From: Pelagerythrobacter marensis
GTDB lineage: Bacteria; Pseudomonadota; Alphaproteobacteria; Sphingomonadales; Sphingomonadaceae
Direction: 5' to 3'
Length of the DNA: 64,000 nucleotides
NCBI RefSeq assembly: GCF_001028625.1
Contig: NZ_CP011805.1
Coordinates: forward strand, 1,907,001 to 1,971,000
The notes below the pieces were generated by a model. That model saw only the letters and a list, made by a program, of their open reading frames with translations, did not search any database and was not told where the DNA came from. This document shows, one piece after another, positions 8,259 to 17,934 of this stretch; position 1 is the first letter of the stretch; every line of letters starts with the position of its first letter. The translations under genes were made by a program, and so were the position numbers.

Positions 8259-9443
8259 ATGGCCGGAATGGTGCCGTTCAACTGGCAGGACCCGTTCGAT
8301 CTGGATGGGCAGCTGACCGAAGACGAACGAATGATCCGCGATGCCGCGCGCGGCTTTGCGCAGGGCGAGCTTCAGCCGCGCGTGCAGCAGGCGTTCCGCG
8401 ACGAAGCCGACGCGCCCGAACTGTTCCCCCTGATGGGCCGCGCCGGACTGCTCGGCGCCACGATACCGGAGGAATTCGGCGGCGCCGGTGCCGGCTACGT
8501 CGCCTATGGCCTGATCGCGCGCGAGATCGAGCGGGTCGATTCGGGTTACCGGTCGATGGCCTCGGTCCAGTCCAGCCTCGTCATGTATCCGATCCACGCT
8601 TACGGCTCGCAGGAACAGCGGCAGAAGTACCTGCCCGGCCTCGCCAGCGGCGAGCTGATCGGATGTTTCGGCCTGACCGAGCCCGACGCCGGTTCCGACC
8701 CGGGCGCGATGAAGACTTACGCGAAGAAGGATGGCGACGGCTATTCGCTGTCCGGTTCCAAGACCTGGATTTCGAACGCCCCCTTCGCCGATGTCTTCGT
8801 CGTCTGGGCGAAGAGCGAGGCGCACGGCGGCGCGATCCGCGGCTTCGTGCTGGAAAAGGGCATGGCCGGCCTCTCGGCACCGAAGATTGAAGGCAAGCTG
8901 AGCCTGCGCGCTTCCACCACCGGCATGATCGTGATGGACGAAGTCAAGGTTGGCGCCGATGCCCTCTTGCCCGAGGTGCAGGGATTGAAGGGCCCGTTCG
9001 GCTGTCTCAACCGCGCGCGCTACGGCATTTCGTGGGGCGCGATGGGTTCGGCCGAATTCTGCCTGGAGGCAGCGCGCCAGTATGGCCTTGATCGGCAGCA
9101 GTTTGGCGTACCGCTTGCCTCCAAGCAGCTTTATCAGCTCAAACTGGCCAACATGACCAGCGAGATCGCCCTCGGCCTCCAGGCCAGCCTGCGCGTTGGC
9201 CGCCTGATGGACGAAGGGCGGTTCGCGCCCGAAATGATCTCGGTCGTGAAGCGCAACAATGTGGGCAAGGCGCTCGACATCGCCCGCGCCGCGCGCGACA
9301 TGCACGGCGGCAACGGCATTTCCGATGAATATCAGGTAATCCGCCACATGGTGAACCTCGAAACGGTCAATACTTACGAGGGCACGCACGATGTCCACGC
9401 GCTGATCCTGGGGCGGGCGATCACGGGGATCGCGGCGTTCTGA
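8259..9443 (+). CDS. gcdH: Acyl-CoA dehydrogenase, glutaryl-CoA dehydrogenase type
   Basis: The 394-residue protein starts at ATG 8259 with CAGGAGA seven bases upstream. It has the GCDH-type features FGLTEPDAGSDPGAMKT, NRARYGISWGAMG (the Arg that binds the gamma-carboxylate) and MHGGNGISDEY, and the catalytic Glu lies in NTYEGTHDVH near the C-terminus. GCDH oxidises and decarboxylates glutaryl-CoA to crotonyl-CoA with FAD. It overlaps maiA by one base (TGATG) and maiA overlaps the FAH-family gene, so the three form one operon. GCDH belongs to lysine/tryptophan degradation, whereas maiA/fahA belong to tyrosine degradation. Confidence 0.9.
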   Translation: MAGMVPFNWQDPFDLDGQLTEDERMIRDAARGFAQGELQPRVQQAFRDEADAPELFPLMGRAGLLGATIPEEFGGAGAGYVAYGLIAREIERVDSGYRSMASVQSSLVMYPIHAYGSQEQRQKYLPGLASGELIGCFGLTEPDAGSDPGAMKTYAKKDGDGYSLSGSKTWISNAPFADVFVVWAKSEAHGGAIRGFVLEKGMAGLSAPKIEGKLSLRASTTGMIVMDEVKVGADALLPEVQGLKGPFGCLNRARYGISWGAMGSAEFCLEAARQYGLDRQQFGVPLASKQLYQLKLANMTSEIALGLQASLRVGRLMDEGRFAPEMISVVKRNNVGKALDIARAARDMHGGNGISDEYQVIRHMVNLETVNTYEGTHDVHALILGRAITGIAAF

Positions 9444-10093
9444 TGAAGCTCCACGGATACTATCGCAGCTCGACCAGCTATCGCCTGCGCATCGCGCTGA
9501 ACCTGAAGCGGCTGGATTACGAGTACGTCCCGGTGAACCTGCTCGCCGGGGAACAGGCGAGCGAGGCCTTCGCCGCTCGCAATCCTTTCGCTAGCGTGCC
9601 CCTGCTGGAGGCGGACGGGCGCGACCGGGCGCAGTCGATGGCGCAGCTGGAATGGCTGGACGAAGCCTATCCGCAGCATCCGCTGCTGCCGACCGATCCC
9701 GAACAGCGTTTCACCGTGCGCGAACTGGCCTATGCCATCGCGACCGAAACCCACGCGCCCAACAATCTTCAGGTTCTGAAGTATCTGAAGGCCAATTTCG
9801 GCGCTTCGCAGGATCAGGTCGATACCTGGTACCGCCACTGGCTGTCGCGCACGTTCGTGCCGGTGGAGGCGCGACTGGAGCAGCTGGGCACCGGGGACTT
9901 CCTGTTCGACAGTCCCGGCCTGTTCGAAGTCGTCCTGCTGCCACAGCTTTATAACGCGCGCCGTTTCTCGCTCGACCTGTCGGCCATGCCGCGGATCGAG
10001 CGGATCGAGACGGCCTGCCTCGCGCTCGAACCTTTCCAGCGCGCCCACCCCGACAACCAGCCGGACAACCCGGAAAAAGGACAGGACACATGA
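9443..10093 (+). CDS. maiA: Maleylacetoacetate isomerase (zeta-class GST)
   Basis: The 216-residue protein has the N-terminal thioredoxin-like GST domain with YYRSSTSYRLRIALN, the zeta-class SSCxxR-type active-site region in which Ser9-Ser10 are retained and the usual Cys is Thr. The NPFASVPLL and helical C-terminal domain follow. It isomerises maleylacetoacetate to fumarylacetoacetate using glutathione. It lies between gcdH (1-nt overlap) and the FAH-family gene (4-nt overlap). The SSC-to-SST change occurs in many bacterial zeta GSTs. Confidence 0.9.
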   Translation: MKLHGYYRSSTSYRLRIALNLKRLDYEYVPVNLLAGEQASEAFAARNPFASVPLLEADGRDRAQSMAQLEWLDEAYPQHPLLPTDPEQRFTVRELAYAIATETHAPNNLQVLKYLKANFGASQDQVDTWYRHWLSRTFVPVEARLEQLGTGDFLFDSPGLFEVVLLPQLYNARRFSLDLSAMPRIERIETACLALEPFQRAHPDNQPDNPEKGQDT

Positions 10094-11100
10094 AGCTCGC
10101 AAGCCTCAACGACGGAACCCGCGACGGCAAGCTGATCGTCGTCTCGCGCGATATCACCCGCTACTGCGCGGCCGACAATATCGCGCCCACGATGCAGTAT
10201 GCGCTCGATAACTGGGCCGAAGTCGCCCCCAAGCTGGAAGTGCTCTACCGCGATGTCGAGCACGAGACGGTGCCGTGCGAGCGGTTCCACGAGCGCGAGG
10301 CACATTCGCCGCTGCCGCGCGCCTATCAGTGGGCCGATGGCTCGGCCTACATCAATCACGTGGAACTGGTGCGCAAGGCGCGCGGGGCCGAAGTGCCCGA
10401 GAGCTTCTATCACGATCCGCTGATGTATCAGGGCGGCTCGGACGACTTCCTGCCCCCGCGGGCGGACATCCCGCTGAAGGACACCGCCTGGGGCTGCGAC
10501 ATGGAAGGCGAGATCGCCTGCATCGTCGACGATGTGCCGATGGGCGTTTCGGCAGAAGACGCGGCGGGGCACATCAAGCTGCTGATGCTGGTCAACGACG
10601 TGTCGCTGCGCGGCCTGATCCCCGGCGAGCTGGCCAAGGGCTTCGGTTTCTTCCAGTCCAAGCCGGCCACGGCCTTCAGCCCGGTGGCGGTGACGCCGGA
10701 CGAGCTTGGCGATGCCTGGCGCGGCAACGTGGTCCATCACCCGCTGATGGTCGATTACAACGGCCAGCCGTTCGGCCGCGCGAATGCCGGGCAGGACGCG
10801 ACCTTCAGTCTGGCCGAACTGGTCGCCCATGCGGCCAGGACGCGCAACCTGGGCGCAGGCGCAATCATCGGATCGGGCACGGTGTCCAACCAGGGGCCCG
10901 AAGGCGATCCCGGCAAGCCGGTGGCCGAAGGCGGGGCCGGCTATTCGTGCATTGCCGAAATCCGGATGATCGAAACGATCGCCCAGGGCGAAGCGAAAAC
11001 CCGCTTCATGGCACCGGGCGACACAGTGGCGATCTGGATGGAAGACGAGGCCGGGCATTCGATCTTCGGCAAGATCGAACAGGAAGTGGTTCAGGCCTGA
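10090..11100 (+). CDS. fahA: Fumarylacetoacetate hydrolase family protein (FahA-like)
   Basis: The 336-residue protein starts MKLASLNDGTRDGKL, the start typical of bacterial fumarylacetoacetases of the homogentisate pathway. Acidic metal ligands can be seen in CDMEGEIACIVDD, and IGSGTVSNQGPEG is the conserved C-terminal active-site motif. It cleaves fumarylacetoacetate to fumarate and acetoacetate. Following maiA with an ATGA overlap fits this reaction order. No homogentisate dioxygenase gene is in the window, so the upstream pathway is not proven here. Confidence 0.88.
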   Translation: MKLASLNDGTRDGKLIVVSRDITRYCAADNIAPTMQYALDNWAEVAPKLEVLYRDVEHETVPCERFHEREAHSPLPRAYQWADGSAYINHVELVRKARGAEVPESFYHDPLMYQGGSDDFLPPRADIPLKDTAWGCDMEGEIACIVDDVPMGVSAEDAAGHIKLLMLVNDVSLRGLIPGELAKGFGFFQSKPATAFSPVAVTPDELGDAWRGNVVHHPLMVDYNGQPFGRANAGQDATFSLAELVAHAARTRNLGAGAIIGSGTVSNQGPEGDPGKPVAEGGAGYSCIAEIRMIETIAQGEAKTRFMAPGDTVAIWMEDEAGHSIFGKIEQEVVQA

Positions 11101-11169
11101 CCCGGTCTGCGGTGCACGGCGCCTGCCGCTGACAGGCCCGTTACCGACAGCGATGGCCGATAAAGAGAT

Positions 11170-11209
11170 GGCCATGCCGCCCGGCCGGAGGGGACCGGGC
11201 GACATGGCC
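11170..11209. terminator. Imperfect long hairpin between convergent genes
   Basis: The arms GGCCATG-c-CGCCCGG and CCGGGCG-a-CATGGCC pair over 14 bp with one internal mismatch and enclose a 10-nt loop. It lies between the ends of fahA and the autotransporter gene, where a bidirectional terminator is expected. There is no adjacent T-run. Confidence 0.5.
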
Positions 11210-11238
11210 GGCCCACGTAAAACGCGGGCTGGGGGGGC

Positions 11239-14200
11239 TCAGAATCCCATGCGGATGGTTCCCCGCAGGGTGAAACCGACATCGTCGTGGCGCTCTTCCG
11301 CTCCAGCTTCGCCGGAGATGGTGAAGGCTTCATCGCCGCCAAGAGCACGCAGGCGCGCATACCAGCCGTTGGCGCTCTGCTCTGCCTGCAGTGTGAAGGG
11401 GTCCCCGTCTTCGAACTGCGCGGTGGTATCGCCCAGCGAACCGCCGACAACCTCGCGCCAGCCGCCTTCGCCTTCGATCCGGAACCAGGTCCGGTCACGC
11501 GCGCGCATACCCTTGAAATCGACACCCAGCGTCAGGCCGCCGTTCACGGCAAATTCGTCGCTGGTGCGTTCCGAAACGGTGAGGTTCAGCCCTTCACCGC
11601 CGGTGTCGGTATAACCGTCTTCCTTCAAGCGCACGTAATCGAAGCTGACTGCGGGCCGGAAGAAGAAGAACTGGCTGCCGCCCTCGAACGAGGCGCCACC
11701 CATGAAGCTGGTGACGGTCCCGTCCCATTCCCGCTCGATATCGCGCGAGATGGTCTCATCCCCCACAGTGGCGTCGAAATGGCGGGTGCCGTCGAAATCG
11801 ACCATGCCGATCCCGGCGCGAGCGAACGTCTGCAGCCCGCCCCACTTGCCGACCCAGTGCGCGGCCACTTCGTAAGTTCCCGAATGGACCGCGCTCGTGT
11901 CGCCGATGTCGTGGCGGTTCCACAGATAGGTGACGGTCCCGCCGAACCTGCCGAGGCTGGTCGCGATCTCGGCACCGGCGGCAAAGCCCAGGCCGCTCTG
12001 GTCGTAAGCGGCGGTTTCGCCCTGCTCCTTCTGCGATCCCCAGCCACCGGCATCGAAGATCAACTGGATTTTCGACTCCGGTTCGATCGGTCCCTGCGGA
12101 TCGGTCAGGAAGCGCGACATCGTGCGGGTGCCCAGGCTCACGCCTTCGAACGCGCCACCGGCATGATCGGGCAGCATGAGCGTGACGGTATCGCGGAAGG
12201 AATCCCCATCGGTGATGTTGAGGAACACGCCCGCAATCTCGTCGTCTTCGCCCAGGGCATCGAGGATCGCGCCGTAAGCCGCCGATTGCGAGCGGTTGAG
12301 CCCCAGTTCGGTGCCGGTCTTGCGCTCGATATCGACTGCAAGTTCGTTCGCCGCCTCGGCATCGATCGTCGCCTTGTACATGAACGGCAGCAGCGAACTG
12401 TCGCCTTCAAGCTCTTCCCCGATCTGCAGATCGTCCGCCGTCAGAACGACATAGCGCCCTTCGGCATCGTCGATGTCCGCCAGGCGGAACCGCAGTTTGG
12501 CGCCATCATCGAACGTGGCCGTCCCGGCGACATCGATCAGCGTGCCTTCGCCCGCGTCTTTGTCCAGCGTCACGTCGAGGATCGCGCCCGAAGCCATGTC
12601 GAGCGACCCGATCGCGGTCGGCCTGGAAAGGCCGAGGACACCGCCGTCGACTTTGACCGCGAGATTGGCGGCATTGGTCAGCGAACCGGTGAACCGGGCC
12701 GATCCGGCGAGCGTCAGCTCGTCCGCACCGCCGCCGAAATCGACCGTGCCGTCGAACACGGATTTGCCGGCAAGGCTCATGGTATCGCCGCCGTCGCCGA
12801 ACACGACGTTCCCGGTCTGCTTGGCATCGCCGGACAGGGCGAGCGTGTTGTCGCCGCCGCCGAAGGTGACTTCGCCGTCGACCGTCCCGTCGGCAATTTC
12901 GAAAGTGTCGTCGCCGCTGCCGAACAGGACATTGCCCTTGATCGAGGGCGCATCCTTGCCCGACGCCACTTCGGTCTGGCGCACGGTTGCGCCGGCCGTG
13001 TTGGCCGACAGGTCGATCGCAACATTGCGATCCGAATCCTTATCGGCGCCGGTGGCGGAAATCGCACCGCTGTTCTCGACCAGTTCGACCCCGCCGCTGT
13101 GATCGACGATCGCGGTCGCAGTGCCATCCTCACCCGAAACGGTGGCCTTGATCGTGCCGGAGTTGCGGATGGTTTCGACATTGGCGCCTTCGTCCACCAC
13201 CACGGCCACGGCCGACGATTCGTCGTCGCTGCCGGCGCTGGCGCTGATCGTCCCCGAATTGCGGATCTCGGGCACGGTTGCGTCGGCACCGATCCGCAGG
13301 GCGGTCGCCTCTGCCGCGCCGACCGCTTTAGCGGCCACCGTGCCGGAAATTGCCATTCCGCCGGCAATATCGACCGCGCCGCCGCGCCCGCCGATCACGA
13401 GGCCATTGCCGTCGACGCCCGAGTAAACGCCCGATCCGCCGATTTCACCTTCGATGATGAGGCCGAAGTCGTTGCCGCTTCCCGCCACCGAACCGATGGC
13501 GATGTCCCGGTCTTCGGCGCCGATCACCATCGCGGGGGCTTCGCCGGCGGAAACGATCTTGGCCGTGCCTTCCTTGTCGTCGTCGATCCCGTCGCCGTCT
13601 TCGTCGTCGTTACCCGAATCGCTATCCTTGGGCGCCGCGGCGAGGACGATGCCACCGGTGACGTCGCCTTCGATGACGAGAGCCGATCCGCCCTGCAGCT
13701 TGTCGTCGGCGTCGAGCTTCGACTGATCGGATGGCGGCGTGGGGTAACGATATCCGGTGGAGGTGATTTCGCCCTGGACGACCATCGCGCCATCGACATC
13801 GCCGCCGAACTGCGCGCCGATTGCGCCTTCGCCGCGGACCGTTACTTTGCCGGCCAGGCGAACGTCGCCGTCAATGTCCTGCGTGCGAACGCCCACGGAA
13901 TCGGTCCCGGTGACAGTCGTTTCACCGTCATGGGTAAAATCGCCGGTCAGTGTCCCGCCCAGCACGATACCGGCGGAATCGTTGCCTTCGACCACGATCT
14001 TGCCGCTGTTGGAAATGTCCCCGGTATGCGCGCCAAGCGTGCGAATTCCGGCCCGGCCCGTGCCGACCGCGAAGGGCCCGTCCAGGTCGCCGTCGTTATC
14101 GATATCTTCGGGCGTGTAGGTTTCGTCGATCGTGATCGTGCCCGAATTGACGATATCGCCAGTGGTGCCCGCCTCGGCAGCGATACCGGTCGCGCCGTCG

Positions 14201-14439
14201 GCGTTGGTGATCTTGATATCGCCTTCGTTGGTGACCGTGTGATCGCTGTCCATTGTGACCGCAGTGCCCCCCGACACCACGACCGAACCATCATCGTCGA
14301 TACGGATCGAATCGGGCGACCCGTCTTTCACTGTCGAGGTTCGCACTGGCTGGGTCCGGTCGTCCGAGATCACGGTCTGGGCGGCCAGCGGCGTGGCAAG
14401 TGCGGCAATCGCAGTCGTGGCGAGCAAGTAGCGGTTCAT
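11239..14439 (-). CDS. Autotransporter (type Va) with large repeat-rich passenger
   Basis: The 1066-residue protein has a signal peptide (MNRYLLATTAIAALATPLAAQ) after a strong GGAGG site. The passenger (about residues 22-780) is rich in Gly/Asp/Thr with repeated phrases such as VENSGAIS, VNSGTIT and IRNSGTI, typical of beta-helical autotransporters. A C-terminal autotransporter barrel follows over the last 270 or so residues and ends in an outer-membrane-type Phe (RGTIRMGF). Asp-rich calcium-binding-like loops occur near residues 113-122 and 272-293. It lies downstream of the FecI-FecR-TBDT genes with a 116-bp gap. No protease motif was recognised, so the likely role is adhesion or surface display. 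Confidence 0.88.
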   Translation of the reverse strand: MNRYLLATTAIAALATPLAAQTVISDDRTQPVRTSTVKDGSPDSIRIDDDGSVVVSGGTAVTMDSDHTVTNEGDIKITNADGATGIAAEAGTTGDIVNSGTITIDETYTPEDIDNDGDLDGPFAVGTGRAGIRTLGAHTGDISNSGKIVVEGNDSAGIVLGGTLTGDFTHDGETTVTGTDSVGVRTQDIDGDVRLAGKVTVRGEGAIGAQFGGDVDGAMVVQGEITSTGYRYPTPPSDQSKLDADDKLQGGSALVIEGDVTGGIVLAAAPKDSDSGNDDEDGDGIDDDKEGTAKIVSAGEAPAMVIGAEDRDIAIGSVAGSGNDFGLIIEGEIGGSGVYSGVDGNGLVIGGRGGAVDIAGGMAISGTVAAKAVGAAEATALRIGADATVPEIRNSGTISASAGSDDESSAVAVVVDEGANVETIRNSGTIKATVSGEDGTATAIVDHSGGVELVENSGAISATGADKDSDRNVAIDLSANTAGATVRQTEVASGKDAPSIKGNVLFGSGDDTFEIADGTVDGEVTFGGGDNTLALSGDAKQTGNVVFGDGGDTMSLAGKSVFDGTVDFGGGADELTLAGSARFTGSLTNAANLAVKVDGGVLGLSRPTAIGSLDMASGAILDVTLDKDAGEGTLIDVAGTATFDDGAKLRFRLADIDDAEGRYVVLTADDLQIGEELEGDSSLLPFMYKATIDAEAANELAVDIERKTGTELGLNRSQSAAYGAILDALGEDDEIAGVFLNITDGDSFRDTVTLMLPDHAGGAFEGVSLGTRTMSRFLTDPQGPIEPESKIQLIFDAGGWGSQKEQGETAAYDQSGLGFAAGAEIATSLGRFGGTVTYLWNRHDIGDTSAVHSGTYEVAAHWVGKWGGLQTFARAGIGMVDFDGTRHFDATVGDETISRDIEREWDGTVTSFMGGASFEGGSQFFFFRPAVSFDYVRLKEDGYTDTGGEGLNLTVSERTSDEFAVNGGLTLGVDFKGMRARDRTWFRIEGEGGWREVVGGSLGDTTAQFEDGDPFTLQAEQSANGWYARLRALGGDEAFTISGEAGAEERHDDVGFTLRGTIRMGF

Positions 14440-14555
14440 GGGTCCTCCGGTCAGTTATTGACCGCAAGACGGAGCCGCCGGCGGCCAGCCTTGGCCGGAA
14501 TGCAGGAATTTTTTACCGTGCTGGAAATACCCGCCGGATCGCCCGCCAGCTTGCC

Positions 14556-16937
14556 CTAGAACGAAAGGTCCAGCCCCAGGCGGAACGTTCGCGGACGCAG
14601 CGGCGTGATCTGGTCCCGCCCGATATCGAACGGGGTGCCCAACGCGAACCGGTTGCCTTCGGTATCGAAGATGTTGGAGATGCCAAGCGACAGGCCCATC
14701 GCCTCTCGCCCGATGCGGACGGTCAGCCCGCTGTCGAGATAATCGCCCTGCTCCTCCCCCAATTCGGGGCCGATGCCCAGGCGCGATTTGCCGACGTAGC
14801 GGGTCCAGCCCTGCGCGGCGAGTGTCAGGTCGCCGCGCAGCTGCCGCTGATAATCGAACCCCGCGCGAACATTGATGTTCGCGATGTTGGGCACTTGTCC
14901 GATCCGGCTGGCTTCCAGCGGTCGCGGGCTGTCGATCCGGCTGTCGTTCCACGATACGCCGCCTTCGATCCGCAAATCGCGCGTTATCGCCACGCCGCCC
15001 GACAGTGTGGCCGTCCAGACCTGGCCATCGCCGATATTGGCCGTGGTCGGCAAGCCGACCGGATCGATGAAATCCGCCTGGATATCCCGCCAGCGGGTGA
15101 AAGCGAGACTGCCGGCCAGATCGAACGGCCCAGTGCCGGGCTGACCGTGGCGCGCGCCGATTTCGAACGTCGCAGTGCGATCGCTGCGGAACCGGCGGAC
15201 GAAATCGCCATCGATCGCGAGCCCGCCGGGCCGGAACCCTTCCTGATACTTGATGTACAGCGCCGTATCCGCGATCGGGCTGGCGCTCAGCGAAAGCGAG
15301 GGCAGGAACACCGTTTCATGGCGCTGGGCGGTCACCTCCGCGCGCAACAGGGCCAGGAACTGATCGACATCCTCACCCTGTCCGCCCAATTCGGACCGGG
15401 TGACCCGCCCGCCTGCCGTGGCGACGAGACCCTGCCGCAGGCGATAGCTGGCTTCGCCGTAAACCGTCAGTTCGTCCACGGTGTTGCGCACACCCGTGCT
15501 CGATGTGGACATCGAGCTGACGTTTGCCGTCCCGATCGTATCGAACCCGCGGGTCAGCTCGCTCCGGCTGCCGGTATAGCTCGCGCCCAGAACCCAGCCG
15601 AGGCGATCTTCCATCGGTTGCCAGACGCGGGTTTCGTTGGCGATCATGCGCGAATCGTTGTCCTGCACGAACAACCGCGTGTCCTCGCCCGGGCGGGTTG
15701 CGTCATAGCGTTCCTGAAGGGTCTGCCGCACGATGCCGGTGGAAGAACGGAAGCGCACCGATCCCAGCCGGCCGCTTACGACCACCTGCCCCTGCAGATA
15801 ATCGGCGTCGAAGCCTTCGGTGACATTGGCCATGCGGACCAGCGGGGGCCCTTCGCGATCGGCATACTGGCTGTCCCGGCCTTCGGTCCACTGGCCCAGG
15901 CCGATCAGGTCGACCGTCCAGTCCCCGCCGGCATCGAACCGGGCCATCGCCCGCCCGCCATAGATGTTCGTGCGGTTCACATCGTCACGGCCGATCAGCG
16001 GCTTGTCGATATAGCCGCCCTGGCTTTCCGCATCGAACACCGCGCGCAAGGTCAGCCTTTCGCCTGCCAGCGGAAGGTTCATCACCGCGCCCGCGTCAGC
16101 ACCCATCGCGCCGTGCTGGGTCGCGGAACCGCCGACACTGCCCGAAACGGCGGCCACGCCCGGTTCCGGCTCGTTCGGCACCAGGCGAATGATCCCGCCC
16201 AGCGATCCTGCACCGTAAAGCGTGCCCTGCGGCCCCTCCAGCACTTCGACCCGTTCCATGTCTGACAGGCGCAAGTCGGGATCGGGCGAGTTGTAGCTCA
16301 GCCGCAAGTCGCCAAGATATTGCCCGACTGTCGCCTGCGTGGGGCCGGTGAAGCTCGAATCCGCGATGCCGCGGATGAACAGCTTGTTCCGTCCGCTGCC
16401 CAGATAGGTCGACGTGACGCTGGCGACGCGATCGGCGATCCGGTCGGTGCCCACGGGGCCACCCAGGGAAAGCGAATCGCCATCGAGGATCGTGATCTGG
16501 CCCGCATAGTCGCGCAGCCGCACGTCGCGCTTGCTGGCAAGAACCACGATCGGCATCGTCCCCACGCCCGGCGGGGGGAGCGCGGGCGGCGCGGCGGCAG
16601 CCCGTGCCGGCGTGCGGGACGCAGCGTGGGCAACAGGCGCGCGGCGCTGATCGGCGACCAGTCGCCAGCCCAGCGATCCGGCGGCGACCGGCCGCGCGCC
16701 GATGGCCCGCGCGAGCCGCCTGACGGCTTCTTCCGCACTGTACCGGCCGCGTATTGCGGGCACCTGTCGCGCGGCCAGATCGGGCGCGGATATGACGATG
16801 CTGGTTCCGGTCTGACGTGCAATCGCCGCTGCCGCATCGCTCGCCCGCCCCGCCGGCACGTCGACGCGCCGCTCTTCCGCCTGAACGGCGGTGGCGGCGA
16901 GAAGTACGGCCAGAACTATTGGCAGACGGTAAGGCAT
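14556..16937 (-). CDS. TonB-dependent receptor with N-terminal signalling (STN) domain
   Basis: The 793-residue protein has a signal peptide, then an STN/secretin-like domain at about residues 22-95 (IPAIRGRYSAEEAVRRLARA), a linker, a TonB box near IVVLASKR, a plug domain with EVLEGPQGTLYGAGSLGG, and a 22-strand-type barrel ending in LDLSF. STN domains relay ligand binding to FecR-type anti-sigma factors. The immediate upstream FecR and sigma genes make this a FecA-like signalling transporter. The ligand is not evident: the plug lacks a recognisable siderophore-specific signature, and no biosynthesis genes are nearby. Confidence 0.9.
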   Translation of the reverse strand: MPYRLPIVLAVLLAATAVQAEERRVDVPAGRASDAAAAIARQTGTSIVISAPDLAARQVPAIRGRYSAEEAVRRLARAIGARPVAAGSLGWRLVADQRRAPVAHAASRTPARAAAAPPALPPPGVGTMPIVVLASKRDVRLRDYAGQITILDGDSLSLGGPVGTDRIADRVASVTSTYLGSGRNKLFIRGIADSSFTGPTQATVGQYLGDLRLSYNSPDPDLRLSDMERVEVLEGPQGTLYGAGSLGGIIRLVPNEPEPGVAAVSGSVGGSATQHGAMGADAGAVMNLPLAGERLTLRAVFDAESQGGYIDKPLIGRDDVNRTNIYGGRAMARFDAGGDWTVDLIGLGQWTEGRDSQYADREGPPLVRMANVTEGFDADYLQGQVVVSGRLGSVRFRSSTGIVRQTLQERYDATRPGEDTRLFVQDNDSRMIANETRVWQPMEDRLGWVLGASYTGSRSELTRGFDTIGTANVSSMSTSSTGVRNTVDELTVYGEASYRLRQGLVATAGGRVTRSELGGQGEDVDQFLALLRAEVTAQRHETVFLPSLSLSASPIADTALYIKYQEGFRPGGLAIDGDFVRRFRSDRTATFEIGARHGQPGTGPFDLAGSLAFTRWRDIQADFIDPVGLPTTANIGDGQVWTATLSGGVAITRDLRIEGGVSWNDSRIDSPRPLEASRIGQVPNIANINVRAGFDYQRQLRGDLTLAAQGWTRYVGKSRLGIGPELGEEQGDYLDSGLTVRIGREAMGLSLGISNIFDTEGNRFALGTPFDIGRDQITPLRPRTFRLGLDLSF

Positions 16938-16939
16938 CG

Positions 16940-17896
16940 TCAGCGGCGATCGATCATCCAGCTATCCCCCTCCTGCCGCACGGCGACGCCGAACAGCGGC
17001 CCCACGGCCTGCGGGTCCTGCGCCAGCGGAGCAAGCGCGACGCTGCCCGTCACGCGTTGCGCGGCCACCGCGGGCGCTGCGGCAAAGGCAATCCCGGTGC
17101 TGGCGGAAAGCTCGCGCGCGATGTCACCCAGCGGCGCGTCGTCGAATGTCAGATGGCCGGTTCGCCATTCGCCGATCCGTGCAACCGGCCTGGTGCTGCG
17201 GCTATAGGCATCGCTGCCGTCGGTCACGCTCAGCATATCGCCGGGTTCGAGCCGGGCCAGCTTGCGCTTCGGATTGACCAGGACGACACCTTCGGAAACG
17301 GCCACATTCGTGGTCTGCCCTGTGCGGGTCACGTCGAAGACGGTCCCGGCGTCAACCAGGGTCTGTTCCCCCACGGTAACGACGAAGGGATCGCTGTCGT
17401 CGTGGCGGACGGTGAACAGGGCGCGTCCACGTTCCAGCGCGGCGAAACGCGGCCGATCGCGGTCGAGCGTCACGCGCGCACCGCCCCCCAGGGCAATCTC
17501 GCTCCCGTCGTCCAGCGGCACGATCATCGTTTCGCCCGCCGCCGTCTCGATCACGTAACCCGATCCGCGCAGCTGGAGGAATCCGACCATGGCCACCAGA
17601 ACCACCGTGGCCGCCAGTGCGAGCCAGCGCCATTGCCCCGCCGAAGACGCGGCGACGCCGACGCCGACCGCACTCTGGCCGATCTCGACCGACAAAACAT
17701 CGTCGTTGACCGCCCGCGATTGGAGATCGGCGTCGGCCGCATCCGCCACCGCCGCCATTGCCCTGTCATAGGCGCGCGCATGTTCGGGGTCCGCCTCCAG
17801 CCACAGGGTGAAGGCTTCCCAATCCTCGAAAGAGGGGTCGCCGGTTTTCACGGCCCAGGCAATTGCGTCTTCGATCATCCGGTCACCTTGCCCCAT
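16940..17896 (-). CDS. FecR-family anti-sigma factor
   Basis: The start ATG at 17896 follows GAAAGGGG and gives 318 residues. The N-terminal DUF4880 region (about residues 8-50) has the conserved AIAWAVKTGDPSFEDWEAF motif that contacts the sigma factor. One transmembrane helix lies at about 90-107, followed by a periplasmic FecR domain (about 111-205) and a C-terminal region resembling an STN partner (GHLTFDDAPLGDIARELSAS). It inhibits and then activates its ECF sigma factor when the cognate receptor binds ligand. It sits between the sigma gene and the STN-bearing TBDT. Confidence 0.92.
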   Translation of the reverse strand: MGQGDRMIEDAIAWAVKTGDPSFEDWEAFTLWLEADPEHARAYDRAMAAVADAADADLQSRAVNDDVLSVEIGQSAVGVGVAASSAGQWRWLALAATVVLVAMVGFLQLRGSGYVIETAAGETMIVPLDDGSEIALGGGARVTLDRDRPRFAALERGRALFTVRHDDSDPFVVTVGEQTLVDAGTVFDVTRTGQTTNVAVSEGVVLVNPKRKLARLEPGDMLSVTDGSDAYSRSTRPVARIGEWRTGHLTFDDAPLGDIARELSASTGIAFAAAPAVAAQRVTGSVALAPLAQDPQAVGPLFGVAVRQEGDSWMIDRR

Positions 17897-17934
17897 TGCG
17901 AGCCCCTTTCGCAGACAAGACGGAGTCGTTCGTC

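Noticed and set aside
14440..14555. Hairpin with T-run between the TBDT and the autotransporter as a terminator
   Set aside because: The T-run lies on the plus strand, while transcription of both genes is on the minus strand, so it would not terminate the TBDT transcript.
11287..14559. 1090-codon open frame on the plus strand opposite the autotransporter
   Set aside because: It mirrors the minus-strand gene codon by codon, has no family features, and comes from the low frequency of stop codons in GC-rich DNA. The minus-strand gene has a signal peptide, repeats and a barrel.
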